Assembly (NCBI RefSeq): GCF_001613085.1
Contig: NZ_BDBR01000033.1
Location: forward strand, 1-64,000
Length of the DNA: 64,000 nt
Direction of reading: 5' to 3'
Origin: Nocardia salmonicida NBRC 13393
GTDB lineage: Bacteria; Actinomycetota; Actinomycetes; Mycobacteriales; Mycobacteriaceae
Shown here: one piece after another, positions 1 to 8,863 of the stretch
Position numbering within the stretch: the stretch's first letter is position 1
Layout: each line of letters starts with the position of its first letter
Translations under genes and position numbers: made by a program
The notes under the pieces: model-generated
The model's input: only the letters and a program-made list of their open reading frames with translations
Told to the model about the DNA's origin: nothing
Database searches by the model: none

Positions 1-2
1 CG

Positions 3-743
3 GGCGGCAGCAGCGGCGGCAGCGGTGAAGGCGGCTCCGGCTCCAACGGATCAGGTTCCGGCGGCGGCGGCCAAGGATCAGGCGGCGGCAACAGCGGCAG
101 CAATAGAAGCGTGCCGAGCGGTGGACCGAGCAGTACGCAGCCGACGAACAAATCCGCGATCAACCCGAACCTGTCCGAGGGCAGCACACCGAAAACCACC
201 GAACGCATCGATCCGACCGCCGAGACCTCCAGCCTCGACACGACAACCCCCAACGGCGCGACCGGGCCCCTTTCCACCCTGTCGAACATGCTCAGCCAAC
301 TCACCGGCGGGTCAGGTTCCTCCGGCGCGTCGGGCGCCTCCGGCGCGAGCGGCCCACTCGGCCTGCTCGATCAGCTCGGCGCGTCGGGCGCCCTCGATGA
401 CATCAGACCCGCTGGTCTCGGAAGCGGTGGAGGCGGAGGTGGTCTACCGAGCGGCATCGGCGGCGGCGTCGACGACAAGCTCTTCCCCCGAGCGAGTCCC
501 GTCACCACCTCCACCGAACAGACCCGCGCCGGCATCGCGACGGGCACTGGCATGACCAACGCGGGCATGCCGATGGGCATGGGCGGTTACCCGATGGGCG
601 GCGGCATGGGTGGTGGCATGGGCGGCCAGGGTCAGCAACAGCAGCAAGAGCGCAAACGCGCCGCCTATCTCGACAGCACCGAACACCTCGATGAGGCGAT
701 CGGCGAGGACCCGCTCTCGATCCGCCCGATCATCGACCGCTGA
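3..743 (+). CDS. C-terminal part of a Gly/Ser-rich secreted-type protein (5'-truncated by the window)
   Basis: The window opens inside this gene. The frame begins at base 3 and stays open to the TGA at 741-743, giving about 246 visible residues. The visible part starts with Gly/Ser/Asn low-complexity sequence and continues with Ser/Thr/Pro-rich stretches and a Gly-Ala-Ser run. A Gly/Met-rich segment (GMGGYPMGGGMGG) and a poly-Gln tract follow, and the protein ends in a charged tail finishing SIRPIIDR. Long Gly-rich tails that end in a short charged block are common in large ESX-associated (WXG100/PPE-like) proteins of Nocardia and relatives, so an ESX substrate or scaffold is my inference. 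The domain that would settle it lies upstream of the window. The next gene starts 28 bases downstream on the same strand. Confidence 0.7.
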   Translation, partial: GGSSGGSGEGGSGSNGSGSGGGGQGSGGGNSGSNRSVPSGGPSSTQPTNKSAINPNLSEGSTPKTTERIDPTAETSSLDTTTPNGATGPLSTLSNMLSQLTGGSGSSGASGASGASGPLGLLDQLGASGALDDIRPAGLGSGGGGGGLPSGIGGGVDDKLFPRASPVTTSTEQTRAGIATGTGMTNAGMPMGMGGYPMGGGMGGGMGGQGQQQQQERKRAAYLDSTEHLDEAIGEDPLSIRPIIDR

Positions 744-771
744 TTCCACTACTACTTTCTGCGAGCGTCCC

Positions 772-1857
772 ATGCGTTTTCATGTCGTCAGCCTGCCCCA
801 CACGCAGACAACCATCGCCTATCAGCCCTGCGCGTACACCCAGAAGGCGCGCCGGTTCGCCACCATGATGACCGAGCACGGCCACGACGTCATCCTCTAC
901 GGCGGCGAGGAGAACGACGCGCTCTGCGCGGAGTTCGTGCCGCTGGTAACCAAGGCCGAGCAGGCCGAGTGGTTCGGCGGCAACGACCCGACCAAGGAGA
1001 TCAGCAATCTCACCTGGGACCCGCACGATCACCATTGGCGCGTCGCGAACGCGCGCGCGATCAGCGAGATCGCCGAGCGAAAGCGGGAACGCGACTTCAT
1101 CGGCGTGCTCGGCGGCTGCTGCCAGCAGGCCATCGCCGACACCCTGCCCGAACTCATGACGGTCGAATTCGGTATCGGCTACAGCGGCGTATTCGCCAAG
1201 TATCGAGTGTTCGAGAGCTACGCGTGGATGCATTCGGTCTACGGCGCGCGGACCACTGTGTCCGACGTGATGAGCGCCCGAGGCGAGTTCTATGACGCGG
1301 TGATCCCGAATTACTACGCGGTGGAGGAGTTTCCGTACTCGGCCGACAAAGACGACTACTTCCTTTTCATCGGCCGGCTGATCGAGGCCAAGGGCATTCA
1401 GGTCGCGATCGACACCTGCACGCGCCTCGGCGTGAAGCTCATTGTCGCCGGCGCGAGCGCGGGCGAGGTGCCGACCGCCGATTGTGTCGAGTACGTCGGC
1501 GTCGTCGACAGCGTCCGACGTGGCGAGCTCATGAGCCGCGCCCGCGCGGTTTTCGTGCCCACGCTGTATCTGGAACCCTTCGGTGGCGTGCACGCCGAAG
1601 CCATGCTGTGCGGTACGCCCGTCATCACCACCGACTGGGGCGTATTCACCGAAACCGTGCAGCAGGGGGTACAGGGTTTCCGCTGCCGCACCCTGCGCGA
1701 ATTCTGTACGGCCGCGGAAACAGTGGACAAACTCGACTACCGCGCGATCCGCGAGTACGCGATAGGCAAGTTCTCCACCGATGCCGTCGCACCCCAGTAC
1801 GAAACCTATTTCGAACGGCTACTCGACCTCTGGGACGACGGCTGGTACGCCCGCTAG
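772..1857 (+). CDS. Glycosyltransferase, GT4 (group 1) family
   Basis: A 361-residue cytosolic glycosyltransferase with the GT-B fold, expected to move a sugar from an activated nucleotide sugar. The C-terminal nucleotide-sugar domain is clear: FLFIGRLIEAKG opens it, and the EPFGGVHAEAMLCGTPVI segment carries the E-x7-E-type donor-binding motif of GT4 enzymes. The N-terminal half begins MRFHVVSLPHTQT and has the usual Rossmann pattern. ATG 772 is chosen because the open frame further upstream overlaps the previous gene and reads as low-complexity Arg/Ser sequence. The ribosome site before it is weak. Acceptor and pathway cannot be told from sequence. It is followed by 145 non-coding bases and then the glu importer, so it is probably not part of that operon. 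Confidence 0.88.
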   Translation: MRFHVVSLPHTQTTIAYQPCAYTQKARRFATMMTEHGHDVILYGGEENDALCAEFVPLVTKAEQAEWFGGNDPTKEISNLTWDPHDHHWRVANARAISEIAERKRERDFIGVLGGCCQQAIADTLPELMTVEFGIGYSGVFAKYRVFESYAWMHSVYGARTTVSDVMSARGEFYDAVIPNYYAVEEFPYSADKDDYFLFIGRLIEAKGIQVAIDTCTRLGVKLIVAGASAGEVPTADCVEYVGVVDSVRRGELMSRARAVFVPTLYLEPFGGVHAEAMLCGTPVITTDWGVFTETVQQGVQGFRCRTLREFCTAAETVDKLDYRAIREYAIGKFSTDAVAPQYETYFERLLDLWDDGWYAR

Positions 1858-2002
1858 CAGCCGGTTTACCGTGGTTAACATCGGGAGGGACGCGAGGTTA
1901 ACAGCAGGCGTCGGGTTACCGGCAGTTGTCTTCTTGGCGCAGTTGCATATGAATGCCGTTGCCCGAGAAGCTTTTTGACGGATCGGAACTATCTTTCTCG
2001 GC

Positions 2003-2770
2003 ATGACCGACGATGCCGCTCCCGCATCCGCCGCTGTGCCGATGATCTCGATGCGCAACGTGGACAAACACTTCGGTGAACTCCACGTCCTGCGCGATAT
2101 CCACCTCGACGTGCCCCGTGGGCAGGTCGTGATCGTTCTCGGCCCCTCGGGTTCGGGGAAATCGACCCTGTGCCGCACCATAAATCGCCTCGAACCGATC
2201 GACTCCGGCGACATCGCCATCGACGGCGTCACCCTGCCCGACGAGGGCAAAGCACTGGCCGCCCTGCGCGCCGAGGTGGGCATGGTGTTCCAGTCGTTCA
2301 ACCTGTTCGCGCACAAGACCATCCTCGAGAACGTCATGCTCGCCCCCACCAAGGTGCGGGGAAAGAGGAAGGACGAGGCCCGCACACAGGCCCTCGCACT
2401 GCTCGAGCGCGTCGGCATCGCCAACCAGGCCGACAAATACCCGGCTCAACTCTCCGGCGGCCAACAACAGCGCGTCGCGATCGCCCGCTCGCTGGCGATG
2501 GACCCCAAGGTGATGCTGTTCGACGAGCCGACCTCCGCGCTCGACCCCGAGATGGTCAACGAGGTCCTCGACGTGATGGTCTCCCTCGCCAAAGAGGGCA
2601 TGACCATGCTCGTGGTCACCCACGAGATGGGCTTCGCGCGCCGAGCGGGCGATCGCGTGCTGTTCATGGCCGACGGCGAGATCATCGAGGACACCGCACC
2701 CGAAACCTTCTTCACCGCACCGACTTCCGAACGCGCGAGGGACTTCCTCGCCAAGATTCTCACCCACTGA
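2003..2770 (+). CDS. gluA: Glutamate/polar amino-acid ABC transporter ATP-binding protein
   Basis: A 255-residue ATPase subunit of a polar amino-acid importer (GluA/GlnQ type) that hydrolyses ATP on the cytoplasmic face to drive uptake. Walker A is GPSGSGKST, the signature is [14 protein letters not shown], Walker B plus D-loop is [14 protein letters not shown], and the H-loop sits in VVTHEMGF. Length is normal for the family. It is the first gene of a four-gene set, ATPase, binding protein, permease, permease, which is the gluABCD order of corynebacteria and mycolata. The substrate (glutamate or a close relative) is inferred from this order and the family. A clear promoter is not visible in the 145 bases upstream. 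Confidence 0.93.
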   Translation: MTDDAAPASAAVPMISMRNVDKHFGELHVLRDIHLDVPRGQVVIVLGPSGSGKSTLCRTINRLEPIDSGDIAIDGVTLPDEGKALAALRAEVGMVFQSFNLFAHKTILENVMLAPTKVRGKRKDEARTQALALLERVGIANQADKYPAQLSGGQQQRVAIARSLAMDPKVMLFDEPTSALDPEMVNEVLDVMVSLAKEGMTMLVVTHEMGFARRAGDRVLFMADGEIIEDTAPETFFTAPTSERARDFLAKILTH

Positions 2771-2801
2771 AACACCCTGTCCCGAAGAGCTGAGGAACCC
2801 C

Positions 2802-3638
2802 ATGAGGATCAATCGTGCGATGCGCATCGGCATCGGCGCCACGGCACTGGCATTGGCGGCAACCGTCACCGCGGCCTGCGGCGGCGGTGACAACAAGTCG
2901 GCCCTGGACAACGCCGAGGACGGCAAACTCACCATCGGCATCAAGTTCGACCAACCCGGCCTCGGCCTGCGCAACACCGACGGCACCTACACCGGCTTCG
3001 ATGTCGACGTCGCCAAGTACGTCGCCGACAAGCTCGGCGTGAAACCCGAGAACCTCACCTTCAAGGAATCGCCGTCGGCGCAGCGCGAGACCCTGATCGA
3101 GAACGGCCAGGTCGACCTCGTCGTCGCCACCTACTCGATCAACGACAAGCGCAAGGACAAGGTCGACTTCGCCGGCCCGTACTACCTGGCCGGTCAGGAC
3201 CTGCTGGTCAAGGCCGACAACACCACGATCGCCGGCCCCGACTCCCTCGCGGGCAAGAAGGTCTGCTCGGTGAAGGGCTCCACCCCCGCCCAGAACATCG
3301 AGAAGAACTACCCCCAGGCCCAGCTGCAGACCTACGACACCTACTCGCTGTGCATCGAGGCGATGCGAAGCGGCGCGATCGACGCGGTCACCACCGACAA
3401 CGTGATCCTCGCCGGTTACGCCGCCCAATCGCCCGGCACGTTCAAGCTGGTGAACAAGCCGTTCACCACCGAGAAGTACGGCATCGGGGTGAAGAAGGGC
3501 CAGACCGATCTGCGGACCAAGGTCAACGACGCCATCGCGTCGATGATCACCGACGGGTCGTGGAAGGCCGCGCAGGAGAAGAACTTCGCCGGTACCGGCT
3601 TCGCCGTGCCCGCCCCGCCGACCATCGACCGCTACTAG
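2802..3638 (+). CDS. gluB: Glutamate-type substrate-binding lipoprotein
   Basis: A 278-residue extracellular binding protein (SBP_bac_3 type) that delivers the amino acid to the GluCD permease. The N-terminus is a lipoprotein signal peptide: basic start, hydrophobic stretch, and a lipobox ending TAAC with the modified Cys at about residue 26, followed by Gly-Gly-Gly-Asp. The fold motifs GFDVDVAKYVADKLG and VDLVVATYSIN are typical of glutamate/glutamine binding proteins. It starts 31 bases after gluA. Three further genes of the importer surround it, so role and location are secure; ligand specificity is inferred. Confidence 0.92.
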   Translation: MRINRAMRIGIGATALALAATVTAACGGGDNKSALDNAEDGKLTIGIKFDQPGLGLRNTDGTYTGFDVDVAKYVADKLGVKPENLTFKESPSAQRETLIENGQVDLVVATYSINDKRKDKVDFAGPYYLAGQDLLVKADNTTIAGPDSLAGKKVCSVKGSTPAQNIEKNYPQAQLQTYDTYSLCIEAMRSGAIDAVTTDNVILAGYAAQSPGTFKLVNKPFTTEKYGIGVKKGQTDLRTKVNDAIASMITDGSWKAAQEKNFAGTGFAVPAPPTIDRY

Positions 3639-3661
3639 TACCGATCGGAGGACGCGCGTCC

Positions 3662-4333
3662 GTGTTCGACCTGATCTCGAGATATCACTCCGAATTCCTC
3701 ACCGCGTTCGGAGTAACCATCCAACTCACCGTCTTCTCCGCGATCGGCGCTCTCGTCATCGGGACCGTCGTCGCCGGCATGTGCGTATCCCCGATTCCGG
3801 TAGCGCGCTGGGTCGGCACGGCGTACGTCGCCATCTTCCGCAATACCCCGCTCACCCTGATCATCGTGTTCACCTCACTGGGCCTCTACACCACGCTCGG
3901 CTGGAAGCTGGCCGGTGATTCGTTGCGCGAGAACAATTTTCGCTGGGCGATCGTCGGCCTGAGTGTCTACACCGCGGCGTTCGTCTGCGAATCACTTCGC
4001 GCGGGCATCAACACCGTCGCGCTCGGCCAGTCCGAGGCGGGTCGTTCCCTCGGCTTCGGGTTCGCGCAGAACCTGCGGTTGATCGTGCTCCCGCAGGCCT
4101 TCCGCGCGGTTATCGCTCCGCTCGGTAGTGTGCTGATCGCGCTCACCAAGAACTCGACGGTCGCCTCGGTTGTCGGCGTCGGCGAGGCGGCGTTGCTGAT
4201 GAGTTCGATGAACGAGAACGAGGCAGCCGTCCTGGCCGTCGGCGCGATCTTCGGCCTCGGCTTCATTGTGCTGACCCTGCCGACCGGCCTGTTGTTCGGC
4301 TGGCTCGCCAACCGATACGAGGTGGTTCGATGA
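3662..4333 (+). CDS. gluC: Glutamate-type ABC transporter permease 1
   Basis: A 223-residue inner-membrane permease of the His/Glu/Gln/Arg (HisM/HEQRo) family. The GTG start at 3662 is chosen because GGAGGA at 3647-3652 lies nine bases upstream; the longer open frame would read back into gluB. The protein has about five hydrophobic segments. The EAA loop is visible as SEAGRSLGFGFAQNLRLI, where the ATPase docks. Its stop overlaps the next ATG by four bases (ATGA at 4330-4333), so gluD is probably translationally coupled. Confidence 0.92.
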   Translation: MFDLISRYHSEFLTAFGVTIQLTVFSAIGALVIGTVVAGMCVSPIPVARWVGTAYVAIFRNTPLTLIIVFTSLGLYTTLGWKLAGDSLRENNFRWAIVGLSVYTAAFVCESLRAGINTVALGQSEAGRSLGFGFAQNLRLIVLPQAFRAVIAPLGSVLIALTKNSTVASVVGVGEAALLMSSMNENEAAVLAVGAIFGLGFIVLTLPTGLLFGWLANRYEVVR

Positions 4334-5193
4334 GCACCGCATCGGTCCTGTTCGACGCGCCGGGCCCACGCACGCGGCTGCGCCACCACGCGTACTCGGT
4401 GGCCGTTGTGCTCGCCCTGCTCGCCGCCGGCTGGTCGCTCTACTCGGCGTTCGCCGAGAAGGGCCAGTTCACAGCGGCGAAATGGCGGCCCTTCCTCGAC
4501 TCCGATGTGTGGGAGACCTACCTGCTGCCCGGTTTGCATGGCACGCTGACGGCGGCGGCGATCTCGATTGTCGGATCGGTGGTCTTCGGCATGATCTTCG
4601 GCGTGCTTCGCCTATCGGATCACCGCTCGGTGCGCGCGGCCGCGGGCACTGCCGTCGAGCTGGCCCGGGCGATTCCCGTATTGATCCTGATGATCTTCCT
4701 GTTCGCAGTTTTCGGCGACTACAACCTGTTCCCGTCCGAACAGCTTGCCCTGGCCGCTGTGGTGATCGCGCTGATCATCTACAACTCGGCGGTCATCGCC
4801 GAAATCGTGCGCGCCGGAATCAAGTCGCTGCCCAAGGGACAGACCGAGGCGGCTGCGGCGCTCGGGTTGCGCAAGAACCAGCTGATGCGGCTGATCCTGC
4901 TCCCCCAGGCCGTCACCGTGATGCTGCCCGCGCTCGTGTCACAGATGGTGGTCGTGCTCAAAGACACCGCGCTCGGCTACCAGATCACCTACGTGGAACT
5001 CGTGCGCTCCGGTCAGCAGGAAGGCGCCGCGCTCCAGAACACGATCTCGGCCCTGATCGTTGTCGCGTTGATCATGATCTCGCTCAACATGGCCCTGAGC
5101 TTCCTGGCGACCAGCCTGGAGAAACGGTTGCGCGCCCGCAACAAGAGCGCCGGCGCGGTGTTCGCGCCCGATCCGATCGTCACCAAGAAATAG
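4330..5193 (+). CDS. gluD: Glutamate-type ABC transporter permease 2
   Basis: A 287-residue second permease of the same importer. A basic N-terminal stretch precedes the first membrane helix (about residues 20-40), then a periplasmic loop and four more helices. The EAA loop reads TEAAAALGLRKNQLMRLILL. It overlaps gluC by four bases and is the last gene of the operon; a strong hairpin terminator follows 15 bases after the stop. The C-terminal tail (KRLRARNKSAG onward) is cytoplasmic and basic. Confidence 0.92.
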   Translation: MSTASVLFDAPGPRTRLRHHAYSVAVVLALLAAGWSLYSAFAEKGQFTAAKWRPFLDSDVWETYLLPGLHGTLTAAAISIVGSVVFGMIFGVLRLSDHRSVRAAAGTAVELARAIPVLILMIFLFAVFGDYNLFPSEQLALAAVVIALIIYNSAVIAEIVRAGIKSLPKGQTEAAAALGLRKNQLMRLILLPQAVTVMLPALVSQMVVVLKDTALGYQITYVELVRSGQQEGAALQNTISALIVVALIMISLNMALSFLATSLEKRLRARNKSAGAVFAPDPIVTKK

Positions 5194-5207
5194 TCACCCA
5201 CCGACGC

Positions 5208-5243
5208 GGGGCCCGATCCGATCAGATCGGGCCCCGTCTTTCT
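5208..5243 (+). terminator. Rho-independent terminator of gluABCD
   Basis: A perfect 11-base stem, GGGGCCCGATC (5208-5218) against GATCGGGCCCC (5225-5235), with a 6-base loop, followed by the T-rich stretch GTCTTTCTT. It lies 15 bases after gluD and marks the border between the conserved importer and the IS-rich region. Confidence 0.88.
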
Positions 5244-5304
5244 TGCGTAACCGGTGTGAGGTTCCCTCGCTGAGCCGGAGAGCGAATTATCTGGTTCCGG
5301 CTGG

Positions 5305-5915
5305 AACCGGCCATGGTATCTGGCTTCGTACTCGTCTGGCGATAACCAACCCAGCCTCTTCTCGACAGGCTGGGCGTTGTACCAGCCATCGATGTAGGCG
5401 AAGAGCGCGTTCTCGGCGTCTTCCCTTGTGCGCCAACTTTTTCGATACACAAGTTCGGTCTTCGAAGTGGAGAAGAAGTTCTCCATGAGGGCGTTGTCTC
5501 TACTGTCGCCGACTGAACCCATCGATTGAGCGATCCCGTCGTCTGTCAACCGATTAGCGAAGCGGATAGCCGTGCAGGTCGACCCACGATCGGAGTTCGA
5601 GAACGCGCCCCGCACGGCGGCCAGCCAGAACACACCTTCTCCGCATACGATGCGGGTGGCGTCGGCCACCCACAATCAGCCCGGCTCGCCGACAGAGAAG
5701 TCACGGTTCACCAGGTCCGGCGCCGGCGTTGCCCGCAGATTCTGCCGGGTCGAACCGAGTCGCCACTTCCTGCGCAGGAACGCGCCCGGAATCAACCGCT
5801 CGACCCGTTTACAGCCGACCGAGATACCGCGCCGACCCAGCATCGCGTGGACTCGCGGTGACCCATAGGTGCCGCCGGACGAGCCGGCAAGGTGTACGAG
5901 AAATGGGATACGCCT
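5305..5915 (-). pseudogene. IS3-family transposase OrfB remnant
   Basis: Reading right to left, the helper motif GTYGSPRVHAML is followed by LWVADATRI (first Asp of the DDE triad), NSDRGS (second Asp) and DNALMENFFSTSKTEL (Glu), then YIDGWYNAQPVEKRLGW, all typical of IS3 OrfB. The gene is broken in three ways. There is an in-frame TGA just before LWVAD (plus-strand TCA at 5676-5678). About 40 residues normally found between the first and second Asp are missing, since LAAVRGAF runs straight into NSDRGS. No stop is met near the expected C-terminus, and the frame runs on towards gluD. OrfA is absent here. It cannot make an active transposase. Confidence 0.88.
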
Positions 5916-5954
5916 TGTTGGACAACGATCCTTTACCAATGCGTTTTCCAACAC

Positions 5955-6480
5955 AGCGCGGGGCGGATGCAGCCTGGTGATGCATTTACCCCTTGAGCCC
6001 GAGAAGTTTTACGACACGTATTTCCAGTGGTTTGTGCTCTATACTTTTGCCTTCGAAAGCATCGTCCAGGACGAGAGGCTGCACTGTCTCGTCGAATCTG
6101 ATTGTCAATGCCTTCGCCACCACTCTGGCAGAAGCGAATAATGCCCTCTGCCAACTTTTTTGCGGCTACCAGTTCCGTCATCCACTCGTCAACCAGCCCG
6201 ACCGTCCTGATCCATCCCGACCCTTTCACCTAGTGCATGTTTCATGCATCCAACCCAATATAGACCTCAAAGATGCTGGCATGGGGCTATTTTCAGGAAG
6301 TTCTGACGCGGCACTAGAACAGACGGGATGGTCTCGCACGATGCACACCGAAATTAGTTGGGGGCACTGTGAATTGACCCAGAGTACTCATGACGTTGGC
6401 CTGATCCGCTCTCGCCCGATGATAAAAAGATATGGCACTTGCCTCTGCGTATCACTGCAGCGGCTGTCACTGCAATTACT
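5955..6480. other. Non-coding stretch before lcp, lower in GC
   Basis: About 525 bases with no open frame I can support on either strand. The base composition is visibly less GC-rich than the surroundings, as expected of transferred or decayed DNA. It must hold the lcp promoter, but I see no convincing -35/-10 pair. A short perfect inverted repeat, TGCATG-TTT-CATGCA, lies at 6234-6248. Confidence 0.5.
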
Positions 6481-6494
6481 GAGGACGTGAGTCG

Positions 6495-7832
6495 ATGGAC
6501 AACCTGAACAGACGTGACGCATTGAAGGCCGGCGGGTTGCTGGCGGGGATTGGGGCGCTGTCCCTGTCGTTGTTCACCGCCCCGCCACGAGCGCAGGCGT
6601 GGAGCTGGTCGGCCAGCGGCTCGATCGCCGGCTCCGGCGACGGGGTCGATCCGATGACCGTGTGGGATCCAGCAGCCGACCAGGTCATAGCCGAGATACT
6701 CGAGAGCGGCCAGGTGCCCGCGATCAACAAGATCCTGGCTACCTGGACCACCAACAACCAGCCCACGCCGTCGGGCCTGCCCCCGAATCTGACCGCCTTC
6801 ATCGAGCAGGCGCGCCAGCTGCCGGCCTGGACCGATCAGTCGAAACTGACTGCGGCGGACGACTTCAACTCCAAGCAGGGGCCGTTCATCGGCACCGCTT
6901 ACGGGTTCGGGGCCGGCCTGTTGGCGACCGTGATCCCGCACGAGTCACGCGCCGTGTACTACTCCAAGGGCGGCGCTGATCTCCAGGATCGCATCGCCAA
7001 GACCGCCAAGCTCGGCTACGACCTCATGGCCCAGCAGCCGTTCGGACCCAACGGTAATCTGATCGTGACCTGCGTCAAGACGCGCATGGTGCACGCGGCG
7101 GTGCGGCACCTGCTGCCCACATCGGCGCCGTGGCTGCAGGTGGCAACCGAGTCTCCCAAGATTCCGATCAGTCAGAACGACATCCTGGTCACCTGGCACA
7201 GCCTACCGACCACCATCATGCAGAAGCTGAAGGCCTGGAAGGTACCCATAACCGACGCCCAGTCGGCCGGCTTGCTGCACTCGTGGCAGGTGACCGCGCA
7301 CCTGCTCGGCGTACAGGACCAGTACATCCCCGCGACGTGGGACTCCGCGAACGCTCAGTCCAAGCAGGTGCTGGACCCGGTTCTTGGCCCCACGCCCGAG
7401 GGCACCAAGATCGCCGACCACCTTCTCACCATCGGGCCGGTACTCGCTGCTACCAGTTTTATCACCAAGCCGATGCTCGCCTCGTTCACCAAGTTCGTGC
7501 TCGGTGACCAGGTCGCCAAATGGCTCAATCTGAAGACCGACGGGATCTGGGACGGCATCTTCGCGACGTTGTGGGGGCCGTTCGTCCAGCTCTACCAACT
7601 CGGCAAGATCGTCCCTGGTGTCGACGCGATCTACTTCCAATTGACCGAGTTCATCAAGGTAGCCGCGCTGTTGTACCTCAATAGCGGCGGTCTCAAACTG
7701 GAGCTCCCGATCCCCACCACCAACAACCCGTCGATCACCGGCACACCGCCCGTCACCACCACCCCATACGTTACGACGACTACGACACCGCCCACTACGG
7801 CAGCACCCGCGACGACGACGCCTCACAGCTAG
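6495..7832 (+). CDS. lcp: Latex-clearing protein (rubber oxygenase), Tat-exported
   Basis: A 445-residue secreted haem protein of the Lcp/DUF2236 family that cleaves the double bonds of cis-1,4-polyisoprene into oligo-isoprenoid aldehydes outside the cell. The N-terminus is a twin-arginine signal (NRRDALKAGG, then a hydrophobic stretch to about residue 35), followed by the Lcp-typical WSWSASGSIAGSG. The motifs RAVYYSKGG, DRIAKTAKLGYD and TCVKTRMVHAAVRHLLP are present. R166, K169, T170 and H200 line up with R164, K167, T168 and the axial haem ligand H198 of the Streptomyces K30 enzyme as I remember them. ATG 6495 has GAGGA nine bases upstream. Odd feature: a Thr/Pro-rich tail of about 40 residues at the C-terminus, beyond the usual family end. 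A TetR regulator and tatA/tatC follow. Identification rests on motifs, not a search. Confidence 0.9.
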   Translation: MDNLNRRDALKAGGLLAGIGALSLSLFTAPPRAQAWSWSASGSIAGSGDGVDPMTVWDPAADQVIAEILESGQVPAINKILATWTTNNQPTPSGLPPNLTAFIEQARQLPAWTDQSKLTAADDFNSKQGPFIGTAYGFGAGLLATVIPHESRAVYYSKGGADLQDRIAKTAKLGYDLMAQQPFGPNGNLIVTCVKTRMVHAAVRHLLPTSAPWLQVATESPKIPISQNDILVTWHSLPTTIMQKLKAWKVPITDAQSAGLLHSWQVTAHLLGVQDQYIPATWDSANAQSKQVLDPVLGPTPEGTKIADHLLTIGPVLAATSFITKPMLASFTKFVLGDQVAKWLNLKTDGIWDGIFATLWGPFVQLYQLGKIVPGVDAIYFQLTEFIKVAALLYLNSGGLKLELPIPTTNNPSITGTPPVTTTPYVTTTTTPPTTAAPATTTPHS

Positions 7833-7879
7833 CCTCACCCAGGCACGCCAATTGAGCTGTTGTTGTCCTCGAATGGCGA

Positions 7880-8075
7880 AAGGCGCTCTGAACTGGGATG
7901 ATTCGGCTTGTCTAACGTTGAATCAGCAGTTGGAGGAGCGCCTTTCTGGTGAGAGAGTCTACGTGGTGGTTCCCGTCGCTGAAAGTTGATGGGAACCGAT
8001 CGCAGGTAGTGGCCCACGCTGACACGGTCGCGCTGCTGCGGACGCGGGAAACGGCCTCTCCGCCACCTCCGCATG
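7880..8075 (+). mobile_element. Degenerate IS end with transposase N-terminus (IS1380-like)
   Basis: A 10-base inverted repeat, AAAGGCGCTC (7880-7889) and GAGCGCCTTT (7936-7945), surrounds a GGAGGAG ribosome site. A GTG start follows at 7949. The first 35 residues (STWWFPSLKVDGN, then QVVAHADTVALLR) resemble the N-terminus of IS1380-type transposases. After about residue 36 the frame turns into unrelated Pro/Arg-rich sequence, so only the left end survives. The family call is from memory of the N-terminal pattern and is moderate at best. It separates lcp from its regulator. Confidence 0.45.
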
Positions 8076-8191
8076 ATCCACTGGTCCATGCGGATAATAT
8101 TCAGGGGCTACTGCGGGTTCGTGACGGCGGGTTCCTGCCCCGTATCTCCGTGAGCAGAAGGCGATCATCTGGACGTGGCCCTGCCGGTCGA

Positions 8192-8863
8192 TCAGTCCCC
8201 GGAGGTCACTGGATTCAGCATCGGAACGAGAAATTGTCGAGCGATCGTGGCAAGTTGAGCATCGTTGTCGAGGTCGACGACATGGCTGGGGATCGCCACG
8301 AAGGAGGCGCAGACCCTGACCATCAGGTCGGCTACCAGATCGGCGTCTACTCGGCTGTGAACATTGCCGACAGCTTGCTCACGACGAAGCTGACCGGCGA
8401 CGAATTTCTGGACTGCGGCGATGTTTCGACCTCCGTCACCGATCATCGAGCTCGCAAGTCGGTCTGGCTCGACGGCGAGCATGCCATCGATGAGGGGGTT
8501 ATGCCGAATGGCGCGTAGCGAGCTCACGAACCCGAGTACGAGCCGATCAGCGACTGTCTCCGCGTGCTCGATATCGAGAAGAAACTGGCTGAAATATCGC
8601 CTGTACTCCCGCAATAGCACCTGCTCGACCAGTACGTCCTTTGTGGCGAACCGTCGGTAAACCGTGATACGCGAGAGATGGGCCCGCCTGGCCACGTCCT
8701 CCATCGTGGAACGTTGGATACCCATCCGGCAAAACTGTTCGTAGGCAGAATCCAGGAGTCGTGTGCGGATTTCGTCTACATCGGCAATATCGTCGACCGC
8801 CTCGAGGTACGCGCGTTCGAGAAGAGACGTCTGTTCCGAGGTCCTCGATCCGGTCGGCAGCAC
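8192..8863 (-). CDS. TetR-family regulator, candidate LcpR
   Basis: A 223-residue TetR-type repressor. The DNA-binding helix-turn-helix is in the N-terminal third (LLDSAYEQFCRMGIQRSTM followed by VARRAHLSRITVYRRF); the remainder is an alpha-helical ligand/dimer domain. The GTG start at 8863 has AGGAGGAA a few bases upstream. It lies convergent to lcp and divergent from the relic/tatA/tatC unit. A TetR regulator beside lcp is known from Gordonia polyisoprenivorans (LcpR), so control of lcp and tatAC is the obvious inference, but the ligand is unknown. Confidence 0.85.
   Translation of the reverse strand: MLPTGSRTSEQTSLLERAYLEAVDDIADVDEIRTRLLDSAYEQFCRMGIQRSTMEDVARRAHLSRITVYRRFATKDVLVEQVLLREYRRYFSQFLLDIEHAETVADRLVLGFVSSLRAIRHNPLIDGMLAVEPDRLASSMIGDGGRNIAAVQKFVAGQLRREQAVGNVHSRVDADLVADLMVRVCASFVAIPSHVVDLDNDAQLATIARQFLVPMLNPVTSGD

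Noticed and set aside
1858-2002. A promoter for gluABCD
   Set aside because: TTGACG near 1975 and TATCTT near 1990 are present but only nine bases apart, which does not fit a standard promoter.
1916-2986. Long leftward frame opposite gluA
   Set aside because: It mirrors a clearly coding gene in the high-GC antisense frame and has no domain of its own.
5933-6229. 98-codon leftward frame upstream of the IS3 remnant
   Set aside because: No transposase motif or other recognisable protein; composition and position fit decayed DNA.
6234-6248. TGCATG-TTT-CATGCA as an lcp operator
   Set aside because: It lies about 250 bases before lcp and does not match the palindrome in the TetR control region; too short to claim.
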